DNA from: a virus
Strand: one strand, 5' to 3'
Length of the DNA stretch: 27,316 nucleotides
Virus record (IMG/VR): IMGVR_UViG_3300001533_000660
Location: 1-27,316 of that record
Shown: piece by piece, positions 15,081-23,545 of the stretch
How positions within the stretch are numbered: position 1 is the stretch's first letter
How the letters are laid out: every line of letters begins with the position of its first letter
The notes under the pieces: model-generated
Database searches by the model: none
Told to the model about the DNA's origin: nothing
The model's input: only the letters and a program-made list of their open reading frames with translations
Made by a program: the position numbers and the translations under genes

Positions 15081-17317
15081 GAAGCGCGGTTTTCCTCATT
15101 GACGGAAACAATAAAGTGTTGCTCGACAGCCTGAAGGCTTCCGAGCAGGGCGTGAATCGCTTTGCGTCAAATGTAGAAGAAAAACTTCGCAAGGTAAGCC
15201 AGGGCTTTGTCAGTGTCGGGAAGAAATTGTCAATAGGACTGAGCCTTCCTCTTGCAGCTATTGGAATATCATCAATCAAAGCGGCCTCCGATCTTGAAGA
15301 GACGCGCAACAAAGCGCGGGCGGTGTTCCGTGATCTTGCTACAGAGGTAGAGGCGTGGGCGAATGTTCATGCTTTCGCGGCGAAGCGCGCCGCCGCCGAT
15401 ATCCTGCGGTACATGAATACTCTGCAAGACACCTTTGTGCCTCTCGGGTATTCGAGAAAAGAGGGCATGGAGCTATCGAAGACTCTCACGAAACTTGCTA
15501 TTGACCTCGGGTCATTTAACAACATTAACGCCGGGGAAGCGTTGCAGAGTCTTCAGTCTGCGCTTGTCGGCAATCATGAAACCGTGCGGCGGTATGGAAT
15601 CATCCTCACCGAAGCGAATATACAGAACGAAATATTCAGGCTTGGACTTGCCGAAACCAAAGACGAAATCACGGACATGATGAAGGTGCAGGCCCGTATG
15701 AGTTTGATCCTCAAGGGGTCAAAGGATGCGATGGGGGACGCCGAAAGAACGGCCGGGAGTTTCGCCAACAAGATGCGGGAAATGAAAGCCGTGTTTGGCG
15801 ATGTCCGGGAAGAGATCGGGGACAGGCTGATATCTCAGTTTGACGGGCTTATCCGCAAGGTGATTGACCTCGGTTACTGGTTCAAGGGCCTCGACGATTC
15901 GACGAAAGATTGGATCGTTACCCTCGGGGGGGCAACCGTCGCCGTCGGGCCGACGCTCACGGTGTTAGGTCGACTTGGCTTTGCGATCATCGGATTGAAG
16001 GCGACATTGCCAGTATTCGCCGCGATCACGGCGGCAACAAGCAAGTGGGCCTTTGCCCTTGCCGGCACTATCGCGAGTGGAGGGACCATCGGGATAGCCT
16101 TGGCAATCGCCGGGGCAGTAACAGCGGGCCTTGCGCTCGCGAGTGCGATGGGGTATCTTGACCAAAAAATCAACACAAGCATGAGGACGGTCCAAGACCT
16201 GAATGGTGCCCTCAAGGAACTTGAGGCTGGACTTGTAGATATCGACAAGGCTTCGGCGGGCGACGAAAGGCTCGCCGCACTTGAGCGGCAAAAAGTCACA
16301 GCCGAAGAGTTATTGAAGCAGGCATCGAAATATATGTGGGAAGCCAGAGTTCCCATAAATATGTTCATGGAATCCCCATATATTGCCGGTCTTCAAAACA
16401 ACATCAAGCAGATCGAGAAGGCCATAGAGATCGAAAAGAAGTTGATGGAGGAGAGTGTCAAGAATCAGGACGACATGAAGAAATCGCGCATGGAATTGGC
16501 GCGCGAAATGGATACCTTCAAAACGCCGGAAGAAAAGCAGATCGAGGAAACCGAACGCCTGTTGAAACTGACGGACGCGGCGTATCCGCTTGAGGATTCC
16601 ACCCTCCTCGATAGGCGGCACAGGTATCGAGCAGAGCAGGCAATCACAGAAGCGCATGAAAAGAAAATGCAGGAGATGGAAGACGAGCGCATTGAGAACG
16701 AGAAGGCCATGCGCGAGGAACAAATGAGCATCATTAGAGAAGCGCGCATTGCTATGGCCAACGCCACACAAGGCGAAACCGCGGCGCGCCTGCTTGCCCT
16801 TGATTACGAGAAGGAAGAACGCCTCGCCCGCATACGCGAAACCCTGACGGAAGAAGCGGAGATCAGGGAAGCAATGATAGCGGTGAACACAGATATCGAA
16901 AAGCGTAAGACGGAACTGATAGCACAGGAACAGGAACGCGCGAAACAGTTACAGCAATCACAACTCCGGCAGGCGATGTCAGAGACGGACAAGCGACTGC
17001 AACAACTGGACCGGGAAGCCGCCGCGATTGATGCAGTAACGGAAGCAGAGAAAAACCGTACCCGGTCTCTGTTCGGAATGACAAACGCGCTTTCGTTTTT
17101 TCGGCAGTTGCAGGGCGATGTGTTACGCAACGACTCAGAGCGCATGACGTTTGCACCTTCCCTCGCGCGCGTGAATCAGCAAACCCCTATTGCAGACGAT
17201 TTCGCAAGTGCCTCCCCCGGTGGTCGATCCGGCATTGTGTCGAAACTCAACAGCATGATTGATGAGTTGCGGACGAGTAACAGAATCCTTGAAGACAGGT
17301 TGAACCAATTCGCATGA
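15065..17317 (+). CDS. Tail tape measure protein
   Basis: Determines tail length and is ejected with the DNA. The 750-residue protein begins MAGRLGSAVFLIDGNNK, with a hydrophobic segment near 56-71 (LSIGLSLPLAAIGISS). The conserved tape-measure core follows: FNNINAGEALQSLQSALVGN near 151-170, TVRRYGIILTEANIQ, MSLILKGSKDAMGDAERTAG and SFANKMREMKAVFGD. A strongly hydrophobic block at about 300-365 (FAIIGLKATLPVFAAITAAT, IGIALAIAGAVTAGLALASA) could form membrane-spanning helices. Residues about 390-690 are charged coiled coil. At roughly 1.5 angstrom per residue the tail would be near 110 nm. No peptidase or lysozyme motif was seen. The stop overlaps the next gene by ATGA. Confidence 0.93.
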   Translation: MAGRLGSAVFLIDGNNKVLLDSLKASEQGVNRFASNVEEKLRKVSQGFVSVGKKLSIGLSLPLAAIGISSIKAASDLEETRNKARAVFRDLATEVEAWANVHAFAAKRAAADILRYMNTLQDTFVPLGYSRKEGMELSKTLTKLAIDLGSFNNINAGEALQSLQSALVGNHETVRRYGIILTEANIQNEIFRLGLAETKDEITDMMKVQARMSLILKGSKDAMGDAERTAGSFANKMREMKAVFGDVREEIGDRLISQFDGLIRKVIDLGYWFKGLDDSTKDWIVTLGGATVAVGPTLTVLGRLGFAIIGLKATLPVFAAITAATSKWAFALAGTIASGGTIGIALAIAGAVTAGLALASAMGYLDQKINTSMRTVQDLNGALKELEAGLVDIDKASAGDERLAALERQKVTAEELLKQASKYMWEARVPINMFMESPYIAGLQNNIKQIEKAIEIEKKLMEESVKNQDDMKKSRMELAREMDTFKTPEEKQIEETERLLKLTDAAYPLEDSTLLDRRHRYRAEQAITEAHEKKMQEMEDERIENEKAMREEQMSIIREARIAMANATQGETAARLLALDYEKEERLARIRETLTEEAEIREAMIAVNTDIEKRKTELIAQEQERAKQLQQSQLRQAMSETDKRLQQLDREAAAIDAVTEAEKNRTRSLFGMTNALSFFRQLQGDVLRNDSERMTFAPSLARVNQQTPIADDFASASPGGRSGIVSKLNSMIDELRTSNRILEDRLNQFA

Positions 17318-18009
17318 GCGCAACCGAGAAGGTATTCTCTCGCCGTGTTACTGAAACCCGTGATGGTCGCAAGGGGCAACGCATATATACACAAGTGCCC
17401 TGGGATACCCGAGATGATGACGTGCCTCAGATGGACGAGGCTTTCCCCGATGATTCAGATTTGCGCGTTGTCAGTCGGGAGTTTCGCCCGATCAAGGTTG
17501 ACGGGGACGATTATGACTACTGCGAAGCACTGATTCAGTATTCGACAAAGGAACGTCTCCGAATCAAAGAATGGTGGGAACTCGCAAGCGAAGGCACGAC
17601 ACAACCCGAAACCCTTACATGGCAGAGCGACAGCACCGAAGAAGAGGTCAGGGTTCCCCGTCTTGTCGTGGAAGGCGTCTACTGTCGGCAGGTTTACAGG
17701 ACGTACAACCCCATCTCCATGCTTGCGGAGGCGGTCGGGAAAGTCAATGACGCGACCTTCGGCAAGTTCCCGGCCGGAACCCTGCTCTACCTGGGTCCTG
17801 ATATCCGCGTGATATATCAATCATTCATCGGTGCCAGTATCGGCGGCAGGGGTGGAATTACGTTTACAGGCCTTCAACCGGAAAATACGAGAGATTCACG
17901 ACTGACCTTTACGAGTCTACCGGATTCGGGAGGCTCCTGTAATGCGTATTCGCAACCTCGAACCCGGCGACTCCATAAACGACCGCGAAAGGATGCAGTC
18001 ACTTATTGA
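17314..18009 (+). CDS. Tail protein after tape measure, C-terminus probably frameshifted
   Basis: As it stands the ORF gives 231 residues and overlaps the next gene by 68 bases, out of keeping with the 1-14-base overlaps elsewhere. The body (EKVFSRRVTETRDGRKGQRI, RVVSREFRPIKVDGDDYDYC, TWQSDSTEEEVRVPRLVVEG, GTLLYLGPDIRVIYQSFIG) is convincing, but the end (RTRRLHKRPRKDAVTY) is basic and unlike it. Adding one G to GGGG at 17849-17852 switches to the frame that reads RGWNYVYRPSTGKYERFTTD, LYESTGFGRLL and stops at 17940-17942. There the stop forms a TAATG overlap with the next gene and the product is 209 residues. A distal tail or baseplate role is inferred from position; no family is recognised. 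Confidence 0.7.
   Translation: MSATEKVFSRRVTETRDGRKGQRIYTQVPWDTRDDDVPQMDEAFPDDSDLRVVSREFRPIKVDGDDYDYCEALIQYSTKERLRIKEWWELASEGTTQPETLTWQSDSTEEEVRVPRLVVEGVYCRQVYRTYNPISMLAEAVGKVNDATFGKFPAGTLLYLGPDIRVIYQSFIGASIGGRGGITFTGLQPENTRDSRLTFTSLPDSGGSCNAYSQPRTRRLHKRPRKDAVTY
17850..17942 (+). pseudogene. Likely true C-terminal frame of the gene at 17314
   Basis: Thirty codons plus stop in the -1 frame reading GWNYVYRPSTGKYERFTTDL, then YESTGFGRLL. It has no own start. It fits the preceding gene if the G run at 17849-17852 is five instead of four bases long. Confidence 0.6.
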
Positions 18010-18454
18010 CGGTGTCCGGCAACTTGAAAAGATCACGGTCGGCTACGGTCTCAAGATTCGCAAGGGTCCGTCTGGCATCAATATCGACTTTGACGAAAGC
18101 CTGTTGACTACAGCCGATACATCCTTTTGGGCGAAGATCACGGGCCGAACGTCTCTTGGTAGTAACCGGTGGTCATACACGTTTGCCAACGTCACGAAGG
18201 GCGGGTCGGTCGGATACGGCGGCACCTGGACAAACGGGAGCACCGCCGGGACCGCGTACAACTCAATCGAGCAGATCAACAACGGGGCGGGCATCGAGGG
18301 GAACGGGGTTGACGTGGACGGCACGGACTTCCCGTCCGGGTTTTCGATCCAGCCGGTGCCGACAAACTCAATCGTCAGGATATTCGAGACCGCGAACGGG
18401 GGGACCACAGAATATTGGTTCTCCTACGAAAACGGAATAGACGGGACTTGCTAA
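17942..18454 (+). CDS. Hypothetical tail-tip protein
   Basis: A 170-residue protein starting MRIRNLEPGDSINDRERMQS with a GGGAGG ribosome binding site at 17928-17933. An N-terminal helix (LIDGVRQLEKITVGYGLKIR) is followed by KGPSGINIDFDESLL, then a Gly/Thr/Asn-rich beta domain containing TDTSFWAKITGRTSLGS-like sequence and IEGNGVDVDGTDFPSGFSIQ and ending YENGIDGTC. The beta domain resembles the small phage structural domains found in tail-tip proteins that wrap K-I-T-G, but I cannot name a family. One base separates it from the next gene. Confidence 0.7.
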   Translation: MRIRNLEPGDSINDRERMQSLIDGVRQLEKITVGYGLKIRKGPSGINIDFDESLLTTADTSFWAKITGRTSLGSNRWSYTFANVTKGGSVGYGGTWTNGSTAGTAYNSIEQINNGAGIEGNGVDVDGTDFPSGFSIQPVPTNSIVRIFETANGGTTEYWFSYENGIDGTC

Positions 18455-18455
18455 C

Positions 18456-19460
18456 ATGGCTCCAGGGATAGCACATATGGCGTGTTGTTGTAGCGAAGAA
18501 ATCTCCGACCCGGATGTCGGGTTCCTGGTTTGCTATATCGAGTTCATCGAACATACAGGACAGTATTCAAACAGAACAAAGGAGCGGCGATGGGAAGAGG
18601 ACTATTACGGGGAGCCGACAAGCGACCCCTACAACACGCTCCTCACCGGCAATTTGTTTGACCCAAGCGAAGACACGGACAGATACCTGAGTAGCGCAAG
18701 TTTCAGCACGATAATCACGAGGGGCAACAACGTCCGGCACTTCCGAAGGACTCATTGGCGCAATGACGAAGGGGTCGGGCAAGGCTATAACCCAGGACCC
18801 GGCACGATACTTAAGGGTTTGTGGAAGTCGGCGGGTGTTGGACTCAGTTACTATGATGGCGTATCCAAGTACGGGAAAGAGATCGCCGAGAAATCCGGCT
18901 CATATATGCTTATCAGCGCGAGGGCTTACACCGGAGACCGCCCACCGGCATCGTGGCTATATTATGTGACACTGCAAATAGCACCTTGGGTGAAGACGGC
19001 AACGGTCAGTGACACCACTGTATACACTTACGGGGAACAGCGGACATATACGAAATCATACACGCCCGCGACTGTCAGTATCCACAGTCATTCCGGCATC
19101 ACCTTGCCGGGCTCGGCCCCATTCGCGGCCGCTGAGGCAGGCACCCTTATCGACTCGTTTACTGACACCGACGGATGGACCGGGCGCATACTGCTAAATG
19201 ACATTCCGGGCTTCGAGACCAACGGGCGGGCCATGATATCCCTGACCGGCGAGATCAGCACCCCTTTGGCGTTTGTTGAGCCTCTATCGTACGAAGACGC
19301 CACGGATACGACGTTACGAAATATAGATGAGTGGGCGACCTCGCCGCAGTCCCAGAATCCCTACAACTGGTACACGGGGCGCGACGACACGGGGAGTTCT
19401 ACCGACGCGACGGGCGACAAAATGCTAGAGGCCACTTTGCTGGAACTGTACCGAAAATAG
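18456..19460 (+). CDS. Hypothetical tail protein with Cys-rich N-terminus
   Basis: A 334-residue protein with an unusual MACCCSEEISDPDVG start and no signal peptide. The body is rich in Tyr, Thr, Ser and Asp (YSNRTKERRWEEDYYGEPTS, GQGYNPGPGTILKGLW, SARAYTGDRPPASWLYYVTL), and the end is helical (KMLEATLLELYRK). Composition and location between tail-tip and fibre genes suggest a baseplate or receptor-side structural protein. No catalytic motif was recognised. Met1 has only a weak ribosome binding site; translational coupling from the preceding stop is likely. Met8 is an alternative start. Confidence 0.65.
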   Translation: MAPGIAHMACCCSEEISDPDVGFLVCYIEFIEHTGQYSNRTKERRWEEDYYGEPTSDPYNTLLTGNLFDPSEDTDRYLSSASFSTIITRGNNVRHFRRTHWRNDEGVGQGYNPGPGTILKGLWKSAGVGLSYYDGVSKYGKEIAEKSGSYMLISARAYTGDRPPASWLYYVTLQIAPWVKTATVSDTTVYTYGEQRTYTKSYTPATVSIHSHSGITLPGSAPFAAAEAGTLIDSFTDTDGWTGRILLNDIPGFETNGRAMISLTGEISTPLAFVEPLSYEDATDTTLRNIDEWATSPQSQNPYNWYTGRDDTGSSTDATGDKMLEATLLELYRK

Positions 19461-19475
19461 GAAGGCTAAAACCTT

Positions 19476-20798
19476 ATGGGTCTATTCAGATGGCGCGGCA
19501 ACGGAGCGGGGACAAAAACGGCATGGGCCGACGGTCGGAATTGGATCGACGAAAACGGGGACGCATACCTTCAGGCGCGCTATCCCGGCTCGGACGCCGC
19601 GACCTATGACGATGTGCTTTTTGACGCGGCAATAACCAACTCCCCCGCAGGGTATAACGCAGTGACGGCGGGTGATGAAGTCTTGCTATCGCTCAAGGTC
19701 GGGGAACTCTACAACGGCACCATCGCAAGCACTGGAACGCATCTCAAAGTTGACGTATCGGCTACCGGCAATGAGGTCATGCTCGCGGCAAAAGCGGCGG
19801 GTGATATATATATTGACGGCGCGGGGACCGGGCTGGAAGTGGTACGGGTCAGCAACACAAAATCGAGTTCCATGATTTACCTCGGGGGCACCATTGGGAG
19901 CCTTGCGATCACGCGCGGGAATGTAACACTGCAGGCAGACGCCGAAGTATCAACACACCTGATTTGCTCATATCACGACAGCCGGATAAGCGATACAAAA
20001 TTGACAATACCCGCAGCGGCTACAGTAACACCTACAGACGGCTTTGTGGTCAATGGTGGCAGTATCACATGCGCGGCTGATATAAACACTGTGGTGATGT
20101 CTGACGGGCGTTTCACGATGACCGGCGGCACCACTACCCTGCACCTGTTCGGCGGGGAGTTTGTTTGGAACGAAGGGACCATCACAACCGCATGGTTACA
20201 CAGCGGGTCTCTTGATGCTTCACAAAGCGCGACGGCAAGGACGGCCACGAAACTCTTTGCCTTTGCCGAATCGACTTTCGATCTTGAAAACGGTCTCCGA
20301 AATATCTCAATCGGTGAGTTCTGGGAGTACCAGGGCGGCGACTTCCGGTGGGATCGGGGTCAGAGATTTACAGACCTCACGCCGGTTGCACAGGAGGCAA
20401 GCGCAACGATCACAAGTACCACTCCGGGCTTCTATGCACAGACGCACGGGCCGGAACTGGAAGCGGGAACCCTTGTGCATATCATTGGGGAAGTGGACGG
20501 TACGCCGATCATTACCGTCTCGCGAGCCGACGTTCCGAGCACGACCCCGGCGGTTGCTTACGTTGCCTCCGATATCGCCGTCAATGGTGGCGGGAACGTG
20601 TATTTCAACTATCGCCACACGGGGCGAAGCGGTTTGGATGTCGGCAAGGGTCTCTTTGTCGGTACTGACGGCAAGCCCGCTCAAGAAGGCGACGCGAACT
20701 TCCCGGCGACCGGCGATATATTACAGCGGATCGGGTTTGCGAGTGCTTCGACGATTGCCAATATCAATATAGATTCAAACACGATAGTCAGGAGTTGA
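19476..20798 (+). CDS. Putative tail fibre/spike, beta-helix-like
   Basis: A 440-residue, Gly/Thr/Ala-rich protein with a GGAAGG ribosome binding site (19460-19465). It begins RWRGNGAGTKTAWADGRNWI, and from about 60 to 260 has regularly spaced short hydrophobic strands with turns (GNEVMLAAKAAGDIYIDGAG, LGGTIGSLAITRGNVTLQAD, VVNGGSITCAADINTVVMSD, MTGGTTTLHLFGGEFVWNEG), the pattern expected for a right-handed beta-helix or stacked fibre. The C-terminal 120 residues (AGTLVHIIGEVDGTPIITVS) are a different beta region. No glycosidase or lyase motif could be verified. Receptor binding is inferred from location at the end of the tail operon. Confidence 0.65.
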   Translation: MGLFRWRGNGAGTKTAWADGRNWIDENGDAYLQARYPGSDAATYDDVLFDAAITNSPAGYNAVTAGDEVLLSLKVGELYNGTIASTGTHLKVDVSATGNEVMLAAKAAGDIYIDGAGTGLEVVRVSNTKSSSMIYLGGTIGSLAITRGNVTLQADAEVSTHLICSYHDSRISDTKLTIPAAATVTPTDGFVVNGGSITCAADINTVVMSDGRFTMTGGTTTLHLFGGEFVWNEGTITTAWLHSGSLDASQSATARTATKLFAFAESTFDLENGLRNISIGEFWEYQGGDFRWDRGQRFTDLTPVAQEASATITSTTPGFYAQTHGPELEAGTLVHIIGEVDGTPIITVSRADVPSTTPAVAYVASDIAVNGGGNVYFNYRHTGRSGLDVGKGLFVGTDGKPAQEGDANFPATGDILQRIGFASASTIANINIDSNTIVRS

Positions 20799-20799
20799 C

Positions 20800-22272
20800 A
20801 TGAGATTATCCCTTGTTATTGCTTTGATCCTTTTGCCTGTTGTCGCTTTTGCGCAGACCTCAACGCCGGTGCCGACTGCTACATTTTTTCCGACCCCGAC
20901 ACCTGACACGCCTGCCACCCCGACAGCGCGAAACATCGCCGTGTTTTATGGCGAGATCGGGGAGAGTGTCCTCGGTCCTGCGAATGCCAACAACAGGCCG
21001 ATACTCGACGGCGGGTGGATTACATACCCGACGCCAGTGACTGTACCCAACGGGGGGACAGGTGCGCAATCCCTGACGGATCACGGGGTGCTCACAGGCT
21101 CCGGGGCCGATCCCATTACCGCGCTTACGGTGGGCGACACCGGGGAGGTGCTGGTGGGTGTCACCGGGGATGATCCGACGTGGCGGGAACTTACCGCCGA
21201 CGATATCGGGGGATCATTTGAAAGCATCACCCTCGACAACGGCACGGACGCATATTCAGTCACAGCACAACAGGAGTACAGTGCGGCCACCGGGGCGAGG
21301 TTTTTGCTCTCGAACGGTATCACGGTATCGGCCACCAATTACCCATCCCTTAAAGCAGGCCCGGACTCGTGCGTCATGTGGCATGACGGGATTGACGCAG
21401 AAAGCGCGAAGGCGTCTATATATTACTCGACTGCTGTGCTCCCTGGATATTTTGTGATCCACGATTGGGCGACCGAAAACGGAATCAAGGTCGTATCGTC
21501 AACCGGCGTTGACATGGCCTGCCCTCTCACTGTCGATTCGGTGACAAACGAGGGCGACCTGACACAGGGCTCACATATATATATGCCGGAGTCGTCCTCA
21601 ATAGTATGGAAGGACGGAGGTTCCCATCTCGCCTCGATGGGGTATGGTGCTGGGGGCGGCGATGAAGACATGCTAAATCTGATGTCTCTTATTGGTAATG
21701 TGTACATCAGGGCCTATGATGGCGATATCGATATCGAAGCATCGGGGACGATCAACCTGGCAACCGCTGTTGCAATTTCGGGAGACCTAGCACTCGGCGC
21801 GGGGGTGGCCTTAACATCCGCGGATCACACGACAGAACCCTTCCAATGGCGGTTTAACGGAGGTCCGCATAACGGCACCGGCTGGTCTCAAAACGTTGGG
21901 AATCAGTACGCATATAGTGCAAGTGCGAGTGACGCATATTTGCTTACTCTCACCGGGTTCCCGGCGCACTTGAACGGCGGCAAGGTAATCATAACAGATA
22001 TTGAGTTGGAAATGGAGACCACAACAAACGACGCATACCTATATGTTGTGAGGCTACGGTTTCCCGACGGATCGGGCGGCATAGCATCCCCATATTCTTC
22101 AGGCGTAATCACCGAGGCGTCCGGAGAGACCGGGGATTTCACCTGGTCCGTGTCTGATCTTTCGATTGAGGTGGACGATTACCACGGGGCGCCAATCCTC
22201 AATTTGGAATCGGCAGGCGATACCGAGGTCCGTCTATTCTGCGGGGAAATAAGGGGATATACAACAAAATAA
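20800..22272 (+). CDS. Signal-peptide, Thr/Pro-rich tail-fibre-like protein
   Basis: A 490-residue protein. Residues 1-18 (MRLSLVIALILLPVVAFA) are a Sec-type signal peptide, followed by a Thr/Pro linker to about 44 (TPVPTATFFPTPTPDTPATP). A tail-fibre-type motif comes next, VPNGGTGAQSLTDHGVLTGS and VLVGVTGDDPTWRELTADDI, which is common in phage fibres and collar proteins. Then come strands (ASGTINLATAVAISGDLALG) and a C-terminal beta domain (LSIEVDDYHGAPILNLES, EVRLFCGEIRGY). AGGAG at 20790-20794 sets the start. The signal peptide is unexpected for a fibre protein and matches the layout of the protein at 10165. Confidence 0.7.
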   Translation: MRLSLVIALILLPVVAFAQTSTPVPTATFFPTPTPDTPATPTARNIAVFYGEIGESVLGPANANNRPILDGGWITYPTPVTVPNGGTGAQSLTDHGVLTGSGADPITALTVGDTGEVLVGVTGDDPTWRELTADDIGGSFESITLDNGTDAYSVTAQQEYSAATGARFLLSNGITVSATNYPSLKAGPDSCVMWHDGIDAESAKASIYYSTAVLPGYFVIHDWATENGIKVVSSTGVDMACPLTVDSVTNEGDLTQGSHIYMPESSSIVWKDGGSHLASMGYGAGGGDEDMLNLMSLIGNVYIRAYDGDIDIEASGTINLATAVAISGDLALGAGVALTSADHTTEPFQWRFNGGPHNGTGWSQNVGNQYAYSASASDAYLLTLTGFPAHLNGGKVIITDIELEMETTTNDAYLYVVRLRFPDGSGGIASPYSSGVITEASGETGDFTWSVSDLSIEVDDYHGAPILNLESAGDTEVRLFCGEIRGYTTK

Positions 22273-22289
22273 TCACGGGGCGGCAGACA

Positions 22290-22565
22290 ATGACAAAACA
22301 GGACGTGCTGAGCAGGTCAAAGACAGTTATCACCCTTGCGCTCGAATCGCTTTTGATCGTCTCTATCATCTTCGGCCTTGTGGTCGGCGGCGTGGCGATG
22401 AATCTGGAGAAGCGCATCAGTGAACAGGTAGAAGCCTGCGTGATCGAAAAGCAAAAGCCGATAGAAGTTGAGTTGCGGCATATATCGGAAACCCTGATGG
22501 AAGTGCGGTCGGACGTGAAGCAACTCCGCGATGACGTGGCGACACTGAGGGCGAAGGTTAAATGA
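22290..22565 (+). CDS. Small membrane protein with coiled coil, holin- or spanin-like
   Basis: A 91-residue protein with one strong transmembrane helix at about 15-37 (VITLALESLLIVSIIFGLVV, then GGVAM) and a charged coiled coil after it (VELRHISETLMEVRSDVKQL, RDDVATLRAKVK). The layout of a single membrane helix followed by a helical cytoplasmic or periplasmic tail fits holin-like or i-spanin-like proteins, and the position after the fibre genes fits a lysis region. It could also be an unrelated membrane protein. The ribosome binding site is weak (GGGGCGG). Confidence 0.6.
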   Translation: MTKQDVLSRSKTVITLALESLLIVSIIFGLVVGGVAMNLEKRISEQVEACVIEKQKPIEVELRHISETLMEVRSDVKQLRDDVATLRAKVK

Positions 22566-22566
22566 C

Positions 22567-23019
22567 ATGGACAACTATAAACGAGTGAAGGTTGTTGGCC
22601 TTGTAGATGATGGTATCCCTCAGTCGATATCAAACGACGGGAAGCGAGCGACAGTGCTTTCGCCGATGCTTATACGGCATCCGTTCGGAGATATCGAGAT
22701 TGACGCCGGGTACCAGCATGACGGGTTCTCGACACCGTTCGATAATCTGATAACGTCACGATGGGATGAATGGGGGCTTGCCGCACTTGCTCATGACCGG
22801 ATGTATTTTTGCGGATACGTTACGATGAACGGCAAGCAATTGCGGATATCGAAGCACTTCGCCGACGCGGTAATGATGGATATCATGAAATGGGCTATCT
22901 GGCAGGCCGGGTACCCCTGGTATACACGTTGGCGCAAACAGATCAAAGCGCGGTTGATATACGTGGCGGTGATTCTGTTCGGCGGCTTTGCCTGGAACAA
23001 GCACAGAAAAAAAGATTGA
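22567..23019 (+). CDS. DUF1353-family protein
   Basis: A 150-residue protein with the DUF1353 pattern: IRHPFGDIEIDAGYQHDGFS, TPFDNLITSRWDEWGLAALA, HDRMYF, and a later DIMKWAIWQAGYPW. The conserved H-D/Y core (ALAHDRMY) and the F-S-T-P loop (here GFSTPF for the usual GFxTDxxSxP) are clear. A hydrophobic C-terminal segment (LIYVAVILFGGFAW) may be a membrane anchor. DUF1353 genes are common next to phage lysis and tail-end genes but have no established function. It begins one base after the preceding stop. Confidence 0.8.
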   Translation: MDNYKRVKVVGLVDDGIPQSISNDGKRATVLSPMLIRHPFGDIEIDAGYQHDGFSTPFDNLITSRWDEWGLAALAHDRMYFCGYVTMNGKQLRISKHFADAVMMDIMKWAIWQAGYPWYTRWRKQIKARLIYVAVILFGGFAWNKHRKKD

Positions 23020-23044
23020 TTTTGTTTTGTTGGACTGCTTTTGT

Positions 23045-23070
23045 GGCCTTACTCTGAATGGGGTAAGGCC
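23045..23070 (+). terminator. 8-bp hairpin between DUF1353 and lipoprotein genes
   Basis: Arms GGCCTTAC (23045-23052) and GTAAGGCC (23063-23070) are fully complementary around a 10-base loop. The flank before it is T-rich but only GTTATTATG follows, so a plus-strand rho-independent terminator is doubtful. It may be an attenuator or RNA-processing hairpin. Confidence 0.45.
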
Positions 23071-23087
23071 GTTATTATGTAGGCATC

Positions 23088-23471
23088 ATGAGACAAACAT
23101 TACCCCTATTAGTTTTATTCGTCGGATGTGCAATGACCCCGCAGCAGTACGCCAACAACCTGCGCACGCTGGAAGAGATAGGGCACTCTTCCGGCGTTGT
23201 GTATGCCTACCATGTCCTCGAATCTCGCGACCTCGACACGCTCAAGGGTCTCAATAGTACCAGCAAAATGGCGTGGAGATCCTTCCGGCTCGGGCGGGTA
23301 CCGACAAAGGAACTCAATATCATATCCGGTTACAGCGTCGGCGTGTTCATCTCGGAAGAGTTTGCCATGTTTACGGCGGTATCTGGTCCGGTTGAGGAGG
23401 CCCCGGCACAGGCGTTCTTTTATGGGTTCACTGAGGGAATATATACAGTGATACAGGAAGCACAGCGATGA
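23088..23471 (+). CDS. Predicted lipoprotein, unknown function
   Basis: A 127-residue protein with a short N-terminal hydrophobic segment and lipobox LFVGC, with Cys at residue 14, predicting lipid attachment after signal peptidase II cleavage. The mature part (MTPQQYANNLRTLEEIGHSS, RVPTKELNIISGYSVGVFIS) is not recognised. In lysis regions a small lipoprotein can act as an outer-membrane spanin, but this one is longer than typical Rz1 proteins and lacks a proline-rich body, so superinfection exclusion or another envelope role is equally possible. The ribosome binding site is weak (TAGG). Confidence 0.65.
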   Translation: MRQTLPLLVLFVGCAMTPQQYANNLRTLEEIGHSSGVVYAYHVLESRDLDTLKGLNSTSKMAWRSFRLGRVPTKELNIISGYSVGVFISEEFAMFTAVSGPVEEAPAQAFFYGFTEGIYTVIQEAQR

Positions 23472-23545
23472 CCGAATTGGACATGACATGAACGTGTGAA
23501 ATACAGATTCCGCTATGGGTTACGGCGGCTGAAAGGAAAACAAAA

